Part shown: positions 38,801-51,800 of the stretch, piece after piece
Numbering within the stretch: position 1 is the stretch's first letter
How the letters are laid out: every line of letters begins with the position of its first letter
Source: Mesaphorura yosii
Lineage: Eukaryota; Arthropoda; Collembola; Poduromorpha; Tullbergiidae
Reading direction: 5' to 3'
DNA length: 64,000 nucleotides
NCBI GenBank assembly: GCA_009869945.1
Contig: WIXG01000088.1
Coordinates: forward strand, 181,303-245,302
Program-made: the position numbers and the translations under genes
Notes under the pieces: model-generated
Databases searched by the model: none
What the model was told of the DNA's origin: nothing
What the model saw: the letters and a program-made list of their open reading frames with translations, nothing else

Positions 38801-41800
38801 CGTCGCTGTTGCAGTCGTCGGGGAAAGTGCCATTAAGAACAAATTGAAAGTGCGCAGTAATGGAGGGAACAAGAATGGTCCAACATATTTGTACATGTAC
38901 AATGGAGCATGAATGTTAATGGGGTCCAATCAGTTGGATGGATTCGAATAATTACAAGGCATTATTCACTGTGAACAATGCACGTACAGTCTGCAGGAAC
39001 AAACGCTCTCTGTCTTTCTTGGATGCTTTGTCTTGAAATGCATTGCTAGTAAACAAGTCTTTATTTCGGAACAAAACAAATTAATAATTCTGTACAGTGC
39101 AAACGGACCGAACGGCTCCGGTTTAAGCTTGGCCGCGACACAGGGCTCCTACCCAAATCGTCTTGCCCAGATACAGTGAGCGTGGCCACAATTCAGTGCA
39201 ATTCGTCCAAATGTATGAATTCAGAGTGCAAACTGTTTCGGTTTGCAACTCCGACACTTGCTGTTACTTTGGTTCGTTGACTTCTGCATCGTGCACTGCT
39301 CGCCTCATAAACTTGGAACTCAAAATGCGACCACGATTAGTTTGAAGTCGTTTAGCTTCATGGTTAGTTTACTCGCTCCTTCTTGTCCATACTAAAATAT
39401 AGCCCCTGCATCCTGGCGCACGAGACCAACGGAGCGCCCGGTGGCTGGCTGCATGGGCTCCAGGAAAGGAGGAAACATTAAGTGTGGCGTGGCTGGTGCG
39501 TCGTGCGAGGCTCGGGTTCGCGCACTTCCTTCACGTCCCCGATATCGATGCTGCTGGATGACGGCCAAAGCAAAGCCACTTCCTGCCATTTTTACCTCTT
39601 CCCTTCGATTAACTCGATTAACAGACCTGCTGCTGGTCTCCTGTGTTTCATATTGTCATATTGCTCAATATGACTAAATGCAGAAAACAACCTGAATCAT
39701 TGGAGCAGAAACCCGCACACCACGACTCCGCGAAAATTACACGCGACTAATCGTGCACACACCGCCATTACTGTCACTGTCGCTAATTTGCTTACGGTTG
39801 TACAAAGTAGAGCACCTGCAAAAATCGTGCGTGTCACTCTTTTCATTATTCAGTCCGCGACTAAAATTAATATTCCGTGAAGACGCATAGCACGGGTACA
39901 GGATCAAGTTCCAGCCTGGAATCAAGGCACAACTGTAACGCAGTTGAGACCCTTTGCTTTTGCCTCGCTTCATTAAATTTAATGTCGACTTCGTGGACAC
40001 GTGGACCACATTCATCTTTGAAATTTTCCGGATTTGGTGCCCAGCGCAAGACGCAATGCACGATCATATTTTATTTAAATTATACTTCAAGAAATTTGGG
40101 AGACTCGCATTCAGCCCAAAAAATATTCTTATCGAAGTTTACTCTTCAAAAACAAATGTTTCGACAAGCAAAACTTTTTACTCTTGTGCGTGCTGGGAAA
40201 GAGTAAAAGTAAAGAAATTGGCAAAAATATTAGAATGAAATGTACATACTTGAGTTTACATGTGTAATACGCAAAGTATAAATAAAACTTTATGCGCTCA
40301 AGCTTGAAAGCAGACGTATGAGTACCGGGACGCCTCCCCAAAGGTACGCGTGTCCTGTTGTGACTCCATAAAGGGTAAAATGTGTGAGCTCCTCCGTACT
40401 TTGTTCCAGTTTTAAATCTTGAATAGCTTCCCTTCTGTGCCACCTTCCCGTTCGTCGGGGTTTATGTCATAATACTTTGTAGGAATACGCAACTTTGGAA
40501 GGCTTAGCCAGAGAAAGTATTTCTTCTAATTTTTGTTAGTATTCCAACACGTATGCATTTCAGATTGCGATTCTCACCCAAGCACGCTGCAGTACGTATT
40601 TATATTTTGTCAACAGAAGACGGTGAAAGTGAAGAGGAGATTTATTTTTATGCCGAGAGCTCTCTCGGCGGCTGAGAAAACAGCAACAACTACTCAGGTA
40701 AATGTAAATGCTATTATGGAAGAAGAGCTTCTTTTCTTTTAAAGCCTGAATATTAAAGTATCGCAGCCAAGTGCGAGCTCAGCCTCATAATCTTCCTTAC
40801 ATCACAAGCATTTTCCTGTTTCCTGCTGCTTTTTTCTCTGGGAAATGACAACATGCAGAGTTGCAAACCCTTTCATTTGATTCTTTTTCAGATTTCAGAA
40901 CAGAAGTACACACACGCACATGCTAAAATTCCATTTACGTACGCATTAGACTTTTCACACACATTCGTACTCGTAATGTGAATGTAAAACAATTTGAGGG
41001 AAGAGTCTCCTGCAATGTGACTCTCGACTGGCTCTCATTTGCATCATGTGCCGCACTATGATTCAATTTAAAGCACAGGGAAATTTTCAGATTAAAACAC
41101 AGAGATTCAGCTCTCAGCCGTGAACATGTGTGCCACTGCTGCGATGGTCGTGATTGATACTCGCCATTCCGGCGTCACCTTGTGTGGATAATTTCCATTT
41201 TAAGAACTCGTGTGAATAAATTGAACCAAAATGTATAAATGCGCGAGAGGTTCCAAGCTCTTCGTAATCGAATAACCCTTCCGTCTTCACGCGCGTCCGA
41301 GCTTCATTAATTATGTCTAGTGAACCTGTGCCGCCCTTCGCTCGCATTATGATCGAGGGCTTAAGTTGTAACTTTTGAAATGACAACTGCATGCGATGAG
41401 ATGCAGGAGAAAGTATCACAGTTCATACATCATTTGTCATTATACCAGCTTCTTCTGCAGCTCGAAGACGAAGAAAGTAATCATGGCAGCGCAGACAGAA
41501 ACGGAGGGAGGAAAATGCTGTGAGTTGTTCGTATGAAATGAGTTTGTTAAACATGATGGAGAATGCTGGGAGCTTGGGTTCTTGTGAGATTGCGGACGTG
41601 AGAAGCAGCAGAGTACGGCAGCTGTTTCGATTTAAAAATTGTAACGCGGGACGTGGAAAAACAATTTCCATATTTGCGTTATTCTTTTCCAGCGAATAAA
41701 CATAAATTCTAATGCTTTCGTCAACGTTCTCGTGAAACAAGCACATTTCTTATTAAAACAACAGCGCTAGGTCACTGCCAGCTGAGGAAATTTTCTATGC

Positions 41801-44800
41801 AGCAGGCAGCCAGAAGCGGCAGTCGTGCTGGCGGGTCTTTGAAATCGACAGAGTTCATTAGAATGTGGCGCTTGTAAACATATTGTCTTATTTCCTGTGA
41901 CGCTCACGGCTGGAGCTCAATTTCTTCCTTTTAATTTAAGTCTCAAGAAAACCAAACATTTGAAATTCAGAGTGCATGGTAGCCTGTCTGCATTTCTCGT
42001 ACCCCATGCATCATGGTATGCAAATTAAAAGGCGCAGGCACAATCCACAGCCTGCCGAAGGGTATTTATAATTCCATGCAATAATAGTGTCACACGGCAT
42101 CCGCCGACTGATGTGATTTACTGAGCAAAGAAAATGGATTTCTTTTATGTACAGAAAACAAGGAGGCCAGCATCAACAGTGGAAATTATTATTGCCAAAA
42201 CACGTCGCCGTCGCGCATTTCACCCTGACAGACCTTTCTCTTGTGAGTCATGCACGAATGTGATTGCGAACTCCCACGAAAGTCGAAAGAGGTTTATGCA
42301 AAGCCCGTCTTTTACTTACGTGGATGGGGAAATTGTGTTATTAAGTGCGTCTCATCGCAAGCTGGAATTAGAATCAGGACGAATACAATAATGTCCGTCA
42401 GACACAACAACATTCTTGGCGAAAATTGTGTACAAGTGACGTGTAATCCCTGGCACTTGTCCAAATCGTGGAATACACAAGTAGGACTCACGTTCTTCGT
42501 CGGTTTAAGAATGGGAATACCGATAATCCTCTGAGCAACGCGTCAGACAACAGCAGAAGACTTTCTTCCAACGCGAAGTAGCGCAGACACAAGGCAAGAC
42601 ATTGAAGGTGTACGGAGTACACGAGTAAACTACGCGAAATGCGAATGCGAGTCTTGTTCCAGTGCTTGTTCCTATTCGGCCCAACACGAATATTCTTTAA
42701 AATAATAAATCTCAGTTTTCTCGTTTCCTTTGCTTCTGCTCGTTGCTTGTTCACAGATGAAGATGAAGAAAGAGTAGCATGGAAAAAGAGATGTAAACCT
42801 ATTCAACTCTTACTGCTTTGGCCATGCCTTGCTCTGTCAGTTCGACTTGCTCACAATACTTTCTCCTTTCAAGTGAATTACAGAACCTATTATTCTTCGC
42901 TGCCTCTTCCGTGTTTTCGTGCGCCCGTCTCACTCTCCACCACCTTTCAAAAGCGAGGAAGAAAAGTTGTTGAAGTAGGTACTCACACATTATTATTATC
43001 ATTGGAGTACACAAAAGAGGAACCAAGATGAGCTTTAATTTATAAAAACAAACTTGGCCTTTGGCCACTGGACATTTTTGTTGTCTAAAGCACCGGGACG
43101 GGCTGGACGACTTCTTCCATCTTATTTAACACATTCAATGGGAAGGCAAATATGAAACACAAGGAAAATTGACCTTATGCTACACTCCTGGTTTTGTGCT
43201 TTACATTCTCTCCCTGAGGATACCTCAACGCCGTGCCCCAAGTTTATGATTGCAGTTAATTATGAGCCGAAATTATGTTATGGCTGCTATAAATGTCATA
43301 TTTAATACGCCGAAGCGTGCACGTCATAACTCGTAACCTCATTTTCGTCTTCCGCAGCCAAAACCATTTACAGAGATGAGATTGTGATTGTAAGCGTGCC
43401 AGAAAGTTGGAATTCGTGTCAATCCACAGACTTAAGGCTTCACAATTCGTAGTCCACAAACTTGGCGGCCGGGACGCAATCTGCTTGAACGTGAAATCAA
43501 AGCCAATACGATATAAGCTCTCAGTATGTATCAAAATATTCGAAATTAGGTCGAACTTGCCACATTAATAATGGACCATTCTTGTCAGCTTAGAGATGAG
43601 TTGCGGCGACAAGCAGACAAGGCGTGTATTTAAATTTCAACTTATCGAACATGACTTCTGAACTTTGGAGATTGACTAACTTAAGCTCAAAGACTTTTAC
43701 AATGCCACAAAGCACTTGGGGTTTAACACTTAAATGGAAGCGTCTTAGCGGGGATGAGTTATTGTTGTAGATTAAGTGTTTCATAGCCCAGTTCTGCCCG
43801 ATGAATTATATATAGGCCTTCTGTTGTGGCAGGGATTTAAGGCTTATGCCATTCTGGACTTGGAAGTGCGACGGAAAGATGATAGTACTCTAAACAACAA
43901 CAAAAGCGACACAAATGCGGAATTCTTTGTCGAAAGCTATTAAAATGCATTTTCATAAATCTTGAGATTATAAGTGCCTTGGCTGCTGTGAACTCTGGTA
44001 GAATTGCAGCCAAGCAATGGCGGTGTGCGTCGTACAATGGCGTGACTACAAATCTTCCATTACAACAAAGTGCATAAAATATTAACACTTTCTATCCCCA
44101 AAGCATTAAGGCAATTGTACGTACACAATAAAACCCAATATAACACATTGGCTTAGAAAGCGAGTCCATAAAAGATAAACAACAAATTTTGCGTACCCCC
44201 GGAGAGCAATTACGCCTCCATTACCATATTTGTACATCATTATTCTTTCATAAAGCAGAGCAGCGTGGCGGTGTTGTCCTGTTGTTGCCACTTTGTTACC
44301 ATGAACTGCGTAATCGTCGCTAATTTCAAAGTTTCGCAAATGCGAGATGAGTTGAGCTTAAATTTATTTGTAGCATCACTTTATGAGACGATCAATTTAC
44401 GTGACGAGAAGCCGACCTCGTTTTTACAATTACAATTCAGAATTTTGCTTACAACACAATTTTTGCGAAAACGGTAACGATTTCTGGTTGATAGGTTTCA
44501 CTTTCTCTTCATCAACACCACGCTATGATGAAAGCACTCGGTTGAAATGACGGGATTTGTGAGTTTAAATCCGACATTCAGTCCTTTGCGCCGCGAATAT
44601 TCGGTGCAGTTCCGAGCTTGAAATGGAACACTTTTATATTTTAGGTACATAATTCCTGAAATGTCTCACATTTGTATTCTTCTCGTGTTTGCGTGAGAAG
44701 CATGACAGCCCCTCGTGAAGGTTATCAACTTTCTTCGAGAACAGAAAGGAGAAAGCAAAGTGAAAGAGTAGGAAGCGCGACTTGAGAACAAGCTCACGCG

Positions 44801-47800
44801 CCCCGGCCAAGTCGGCCGCCCAAGCGCAAAGTTAAAAATGAAATACAAGAAAACAATAAGCTGACTTTTGCCATTTTAATAAATCAGACATGTTCAAAGA
44901 GTAACAAAGTTTCATGCCTCGCTGTTAACCCCGAATCCTAAATACGATGTATGAAGTCGGGTCCCAGTGGGAATTACACCAGCACCATTGAAATGTATCC
45001 GTCCCGTTCATTGGAGACTGAATATCGTCTTACTATTCTCATTCGCTCGCTCGGGAAAATGGTGTTATTCTCCCGGACGTTTCTCGCGCTCCGAAACTTG
45101 TGAACGAGAATACGCACAATTGATTGTGACAGAATGATTCGCACGCATCACACCACGCTCAGACGCCTCTGACACGGAATACCTACACGAATATGTGGAA
45201 TATGGAACAAGATTGTCAAAACGTTGCTAGCGCAGTGCTATTCGACAGAAACGGCGAAAGGCTCAATAAATTGAGCGCAGGAGAAAGCTGAACACGAATG
45301 TTTCTGGCGTTGCAAATCTCATCAGTTGGAAATGTGGTACGGATTAAGCAAAGGTCGCTTGGCGCTTCTGCGGAGTCACAGTCCGAGAGACACAACTGAT
45401 TGCTGGCTACACGCTTTTGCGCATGGTGAAATCTCATGAATTCATTCCTCCATTCATTATTATGACCACGTTTGTGTCCAATGTTTCAGATTGTTGGCTA
45501 TTTGGTCCTGGAATTTAGTTTAGTCACATCAGCCGCGTAATCCAGAATTCAGCTCAGCAGCACGAATATAATGTCAAAATCAAAAAAGCAAGTCGGACGT
45601 TGCAAGGAAGAAATTTTCTATAGAGAAGCAATAATGTAATATACTCGTCCTGTTTTATTGTGGACCTCGCCAGTGCGATCTTGCCATTGCACTGCTGCAG
45701 CGGTAGCACAATTCGCTAGAGAAGTAGAAACCAAAAGAAGATTCTCTTGAAACAAAGTGGGTTCTCTATTTCGGCTTGTACTCAGCCGGAATATCAAGTA
45801 CTTGGCTTTACGACGTCTTCCACGGATGAATGTTGTTGATCCTTCTCCTACTCTACGCCCACTGCGAGAATGAGCACAAAATTGTGTTGGAAACGCCGCA
45901 GTTAAATACGCGTTCCATTTTGTATTCCTCGCATTGACTGTAATAAGCAAAGCGGATTCGTGGGCTAAGAATTGAAGAGTCAAGGATTTATTTGTATAAA
46001 ATAATTCCTCTCTGGAGTAGAGTGGATAGGTTTAACAACTAACTTTGTAACAGAGACAGAGGCTCATCTTTCGCTATCTATGTGCCATGCCGCACTGGCA
46101 CTGCATACACATGGGATTTTGTCATTAATGAGAACAACGAGAACTTTAAGCCCGCGGCGAAGTGGGGCCGATGTTACAAGTTCAATGTCTGGCCTAGCTC
46201 TCTTCGGCTTCGTAGCGTAGCTTGCTCTCAGACTGGAAATGATTTTAATTTCCCACTTGTAACAAAATTGTCCATGGATCCCGATACTGGCTTCAAGGCA
46301 CACGAAAGACGACCCCATCCGGGCGGATAGCGAGTCTAATTTGGACCCGCAAAAAACAAACCGCGTGTACGCTCTGAACGATGAAGTAAAAGAAATCTAA
46401 CAAAATTAAATTGTGTTTTTCCTTTCTTAATTAGTTGTCACTTGGAAAAGCTGCCTTTGAACTGCTGCAGCTCAAGCGAGACCTGACATGTCAATCGAGT
46501 TGACATCTCAGTAATTCTATGGAGTCTTTGTTTTGCTTTTATATAGGGCACATTCATTACGAACTGAGCGCTGGGTCAAAGGACTCGATTCCGTAAGTAA
46601 TGACAATTAAGGGCTCGAGAGCGCCGTTTCCCAATTTCAAAGGATTCTGTTTCGTTTGCCGGACACGAGCGACATGAAACATATTTTTCAGGCCTCGAAA
46701 CTGTCTTGATCGAAATCAAAGTCGCTGACTTTCCTCACACTGTTCACGAAGAAAGTTTTCGCTCGTGTCCTGCCTCGTGTTTTCGCCTCTGTGTTGTCAT
46801 TGAATTTTGTCCCAATTTCGGTATCGAGGCACTACCCACCGTACAACCTCCGCACGCAACATTGGCAGTTTGGCAAGGGCAATATCGCAATGGAAAAGTC
46901 AAAAGTCAAGAGTAATACATCTGCAACGAGAAAAATCCATCTTCTTGAAACTATCTGTCTTTGAAGTCCCGATGGGACGTGAGTCGCTCTGCCATGGATG
47001 GCTTCTCCACTCCGTTGCCTCTCTCCTTAAGTTTTCTCATTACTCAAAAGCCAAAGGAGTCCGTCATAATGGCTTTGCTATTGTTGTTAATGGTTCTGTT
47101 TATAGTTGCGTCTAGAACAACAACTTTCACTCGGTGCTTTTCCAGTGCAATGTGCTCCACAAATTCCCAAGTCAACTTTCAGAGTCCAACTCGTACCACT
47201 GTACTGCACTACAGAAACCCAACTTTGTGAAGTTGACAGAACCCGTTTAGTTGATCTGAGTTAATGCTCTATGATAGGTTGGTCTGCTTGTCGATGCGGG
47301 CTCTGGTGCAGATTATGTGGAAACAATTAACTGATTTGCGTGGAGTAATTACGATGAAATATTATGACACATGATTGAAAATGAGGAGCTAGCACGATTC
47401 GGTTTCATCACTTCCACCCTTGATTTCGCCTTAAGTAAATAATCGCAGGATGGAAGGCAGAGACCGGGTTTCAATTTAAGAGTTGGATTCGGATTTAGTC
47501 AGAGGGTAAACAAACCTTCGTGGTTTCGAGAGCACTCGCACGCATGAACGACTTTTGTTCGTTCGAAGTGTAGTAGTTAGAGAGTAAACTGTACGAGTGA
47601 AGTCCGTGAATGGGTAAGAGTATTGGATTGGATACAATCTAATAATGTGTTGTTGGCTAGCGCAAAATGCAATGCAAACAAAAATGAATGAATGAATTTC
47701 TCCTTTAACAGCTTTCACCAAGCGCATTCACCCGCCACATCACGCGCACGCCATCACCTTTCCTCACTTTTTCCACGTTCGACCACTAAACTTGCGACTT

Positions 47801-48899
47801 GCGATGCGTAGCCTTCGACCAGGAGCCTGAAAGATAAAACGAACGTGCTGCTCGAATAATCCCATACGAAACATGTGGTGCCCGTTCCATTATTATTATT
47901 TAGCCCAAATGCTTCTCGACGCAAGACCCGAAATTCTATTTTTCATTTCCTTCTCTTCCACGCAGTTGATTTATTGCGGTTGAATCTTCGCAATATTTCT
48001 CGAGTAAAAGAAGGCACGAAATTGCGTGGAGCGGAGTCAAGTAAAGTAAAGTGTATTGAAATTGAAGGTTATTCGGTTCATGGCTGCATGTGCGTGTGAA
48101 AATTCGAGATGAGCACAAGCGTGTGCGTCGTGTCAGGTTGAATAAGCCGAACTGAACTTAAACATCTTGATTACCAATTCATGACCACAATCGAATCCAA
48201 TTGGAAAGTGTCAGTCAGCTGTTTCCTTTATTCTCTCCCCATAATACTAAATAGCAGGGACGCACATTCGCAATCCTCTTTCCAGTTCGTGACCAGCGAC
48301 CAAATAGAATCTTTCTCACACCTAACTTCTATGAATAGCCATCAGGGAGTCTTCAAAGCCTTCTCGACCAAGTGGAAGCAGAAAGCGCGCTCTCCTGCAG
48401 CTGAAGCCGTGACCGCTCGCACTCTCGCATCCGAAATGTTATTTATAGTCACACACCGCATTTGTTGAAGATCTTTCTCTTGTATGACTCAATAGACCCC
48501 CAGGGTGGAGGTTATCCCATGAGGTCTGAGCCCACGCCATGCCAGACAGAGTGAGCAAACTGTTGTGCAACTTGCGAAATTCAGAACACAATTTGGGGAA
48601 ACGGAGTGTGTGAAAGATGCGAAACCGCAACAAACACCGAACCACCACTGCGGACCGTGCCGGCTACCTCCTGCTTTGCATTGTAATTTTTGTTCTTTAC
48701 GTCTAATCCACTTTTCCACCCAATTTGAAATCCTTGTTTTACATTCACTGAGGGCACGGCCACAATACCAAGTTCCAAGTTGAAAACACAGCATTTACGA
48801 CTTTAAATTAATAAATTACAAGTGTGCGTTACCTGCAAACTGTAGAATTTCGAGCACCACGATGAGCACGTTCAACAGTCGTCCGTGAACTCCAATCAT
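32830..48899 (-). CDS. dpr: Dpr-family two-immunoglobulin cell-surface protein
   Basis: Minus-strand exons 48899-48833, 38731-38496, 34800-34706, 34198-34080, 33803-33620, 33546-33410 and 33071-32830 join in frame to give 359 residues. Dpr proteins are neuronal surface ligands of DIP receptors and act in synaptic partner choice. Exon 1 encodes a signal-peptide-like start ([19 protein letters not shown]). Ig1 has C92, W104 (VSWLRRR), YPNNWRLGI, and DEGEYHC with C155, then QLSTHPPK. Ig2 has C201, W217 (NWYKED) and GDTGNYSC with C263. After Ig2 comes [10 protein letters not shown], close to the family LPAAxQH motif. The C-terminus has two hydrophobic stretches, the last ending [15 protein letters not shown], which suggests a GPI or membrane anchor. 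Several N-glycosylation sequons are present (NRT, NQT twice, NYS). Which fly Dpr is the ortholog is unclear. Confidence 0.92.
34199..34705 (-). other. dpr intron within Ig1 (about 0.5 kb)
   Basis: This intron splits an Arg codon between exons 34800-34706 and 34198-34080, inside the first Ig domain. I see nothing else in it. Confidence 0.6.
34801..38495 (-). other. dpr intron 2 (3.7 kb)
   Basis: This phase-0 intron lies inside the first Ig domain, between LLQGRT and VSWLRRR. Both ends fit GT-AG. No exon or repeat could be supported inside. Confidence 0.6.
38732..48832 (-). other. dpr intron 1 (10.1 kb)
   Basis: The intron joins the signal-peptide exon to the Ig1 exon; a G from exon 1 plus AT from exon 2 form an Asp codon. 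Its interior has only chance open frames. A locally GC-rich patch lies around 39405-39560 and an AATG run at 47682-47697. Large first introns of neuronal genes often hold enhancers, but none can be identified by eye. Confidence 0.55.
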
Positions 48900-51800
48900 G
48901 CTTAATTCTGGGTGGTTTGCCTTAAAAGTGTCTGACGTCTGATGGGTTGGTCAAAGCAGCGGTCGAAACGAAGCTGAGTAAAAGTAGAACTTACACAGCC
49001 TGCAAAAGTAAAACAGCAAAATGTTGAGATTAGATCCACGTTAATACAAACGCGCGGATGTAAATAATTTATCGCTGTATTGTAATTAGTTCACACAACA
49101 CTATGTTTTTAATTAAAGCTGCTGTCATCTCACAGCGTAGCAATTTTAATGTGTCAGTGGCATCAGTTTCTTAAAGAAATTAGAACGCACGCGAAAAGGC
49201 AAGCACAACAAGCACCTTGCAAGCAAGAAATTTATTACTTTCAAAATTCAGAAATAGAATGATAAAGTGGTTTACAGAGTCATGCAACAAATGCAGTGTA
49301 GAGTCGCTGCCGACTCGTCTCCTCTAGCTTTCTTTGATCACATGGTTGAGTAGTGGCATTACATTAATCAATCATACACTGTTGACATGTTTGTACCACC
49401 GCCCGCCAGCATTCCTTTATCTCTTTCCTTTCATGCTCGCATGAAACCAATTCAATCTGTCACATCAAATTGCGAATGCTCACAATAACAAGCAACAATG
49501 AAATTACCGCTAAGCACCAACATTCAAGACATCAGCACTCGATGCTTTCAATTCTCTCAAGTCTCAACGTTGTCATAATTGGCTAGATTAACTAAATGCT
49601 TCTTAAATGAAATCATGGAAAGTTCGGTGCCCGAAATACGGATCTCAGGAAATCAGGAAGTTTATTCATACTTGTTCAATTTTGCTAAGGCATGGACCAA
49701 CTGACCAGCGAAACGCGTAGAGCATGGCAGAGGTAAATTTATAGTTATCGAGTTTGGCATGGCTTTACCGAAAATGTTGATTTTCGTTTAAAATGTCCGA
49801 GAAAGGGGACCAAGGAAAAATTATGGCGACGTTTTGACCTCAGGAAGTGCAAAAGACAATAAATTGAAGGACGTACGTCGTCCAACGTAACGTGAAAGAA
49901 AAGACGCTGTTTTTGAGCCAGCTTTATCTGGCTTAAGTTTACTGGCATTGAGTCCGTGTGAAAGAAGAGGAGCAAACTGACTCATTTAGAGGTGGTACAA
50001 TTTCTCCTTTCAAAAGAATATGTGTAGTTGATATTATCCGGAGTATAAATTCTGACCTGGTCATCTCGTGTGCGTCCACTGAACGGTGGGCTTCCATTTT
50101 GCCACTCGTGCGCTCACTCGCACCTCTGCCGCAGTATTGACTTTCTCCGTAAGTGAAAGTGAATTGAATTCCAGTGTAGTAGACAAAGATATATCGATAA
50201 AAAATATAGCGAGCGAGTGGAATCATGACTTTGACTTGCATTCGGACTCAGGGTGGCTTCGTGCCTGCACGGCTGTAGCGCTAAATTATGGCGCACATTG
50301 ATCAAAAATGTTTACAGTTCTAATAAGGACTCGCAATATCCAAACAATCTCCTCACTTCCTCTTTGTTTGGCTTTGTTGACGAGACGCATGGTATCATTT
50401 CATTTCATCTCGTCCGGCCATGTCCGAGTTGGCAAACTTTATCGCGGACTCTGCTGACATACCTTTGAGCATTCTGCGAATAATGAAAGAAACCTGAATC
50501 AAATATGTTCTTCGGCGACTTCCGAGAGCTTTGAAAGTAGGCTAAGCAATGATTTGCTTTCTGAGGCTATTCGTTAGAAGTCATCAATAGAGCTTCGGAT
50601 TTTAAAACCAAGGTATTCAGATTATTTCACAAATAACTCAAATGACGATTCGCCGCAGGCATCCGTACGTTTCGCATTTCAGTCACGCGTGCCTTGAGCT
50701 CCAGCTTTTGTAAGAGAAGAAGCTCTAACTTCTATTTTATAAGCTGGGTTCGTAGTTGGTTAGCATCCGACGCGATCCTTTGGGAGCGTGGACGTTAATT
50801 ATTTAAGTAATATTCTGTGTCACGCAAATACAGTTTTAGATAAAGCTGAACCGGAAATTAGCAAAGCGGAAGCTAATAATAATTCAGATTTACTGCATCC
50901 ATCTGCAGACCATATTTTGTGCTGTACTCGTCCTGGGAGATATGAAATGTGCTTGCATTTACTAAAAGCCTCGCAAACTCGCACTGCGAGGGTAGCCGGC
51001 TGTTATTACTGCAATTGTAGAAAATCATTTCCGCGAGAATTTTGGTTTCGAAGTTCCTTCCCACGTGCTCAGCGCAATCAGGCCATCAAATCTCGGAAGA
51101 GTGGCAAGGCGAGGTAGAAATGTGGAGCAGTAATTTTAGAAGTTGATCTTGGTCATTTGTTATATTATCACTGAAGTCATTGGTCCAAGAAAGCCCACAT
51201 CAAGACCGTGAAATATACAGGGATCAAGAGGGAAAGTTTCTTGAAAGATGAATAATTGGGAACTCGGAACGAACCAGAGAACATGATAAGATCCAATGGC
51301 ATAGTGTAGAGAGCCAAAAGGACAAAAAGAGTGACTGAAGTGACAGAATGAAAGATGAGAATGAGATTTTTAAGGAGAAGCCTAACCAGCAGAGTAGGGG
51401 CTCAAGAATTTAATAAATGGTATATTAAGTCCGCAATTTGTCCAAAATATCTTTTTATTCTGAAAAGCAATCTCGTCACCGCCAACACGCTTTGCTCTGT
51501 CGCGGCAATAAATTATGATAAAAGATAAAATGCGGGGAAGATGATAAGCTACTAACTGACGCTTCTAGGACATGCTAACATAGCGCGAGAAAGCAAATAT
51601 CAAGGAATTTGTAAAGCACACAAAAACAAATGCACGAACACGGAGACTGACAGCGCACTTGCATTAAGACCTACGATTATGATCTCGTTTATTTGGACAC
51701 GCCTTCTGCCTTCTTCGCCGAACGTTATTCGAGTCATGAACTAATTTCTTGCGTGTGACTGGCGAAATCTTTTGGTCTACTTTCTCCTCATCAAAATGGT

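Noticed and set aside
42639-43031. 130-codon open frame, plus strand, within dpr intron
   Set aside because: Hydrophobic but without family resemblance; the minus strand is open as well.
45618-45983. 121-codon minus-strand open frame within dpr intron
   Set aside because: No domain, no splice partner in the dpr frame, and no Ig-like features.
48439-48794. Overlapping minus-strand frames just downstream of the dpr signal exon
   Set aside because: They fall within dpr intron 1 after a clear GTAACG donor and do not match the Ig1 exon phase or family sequence.
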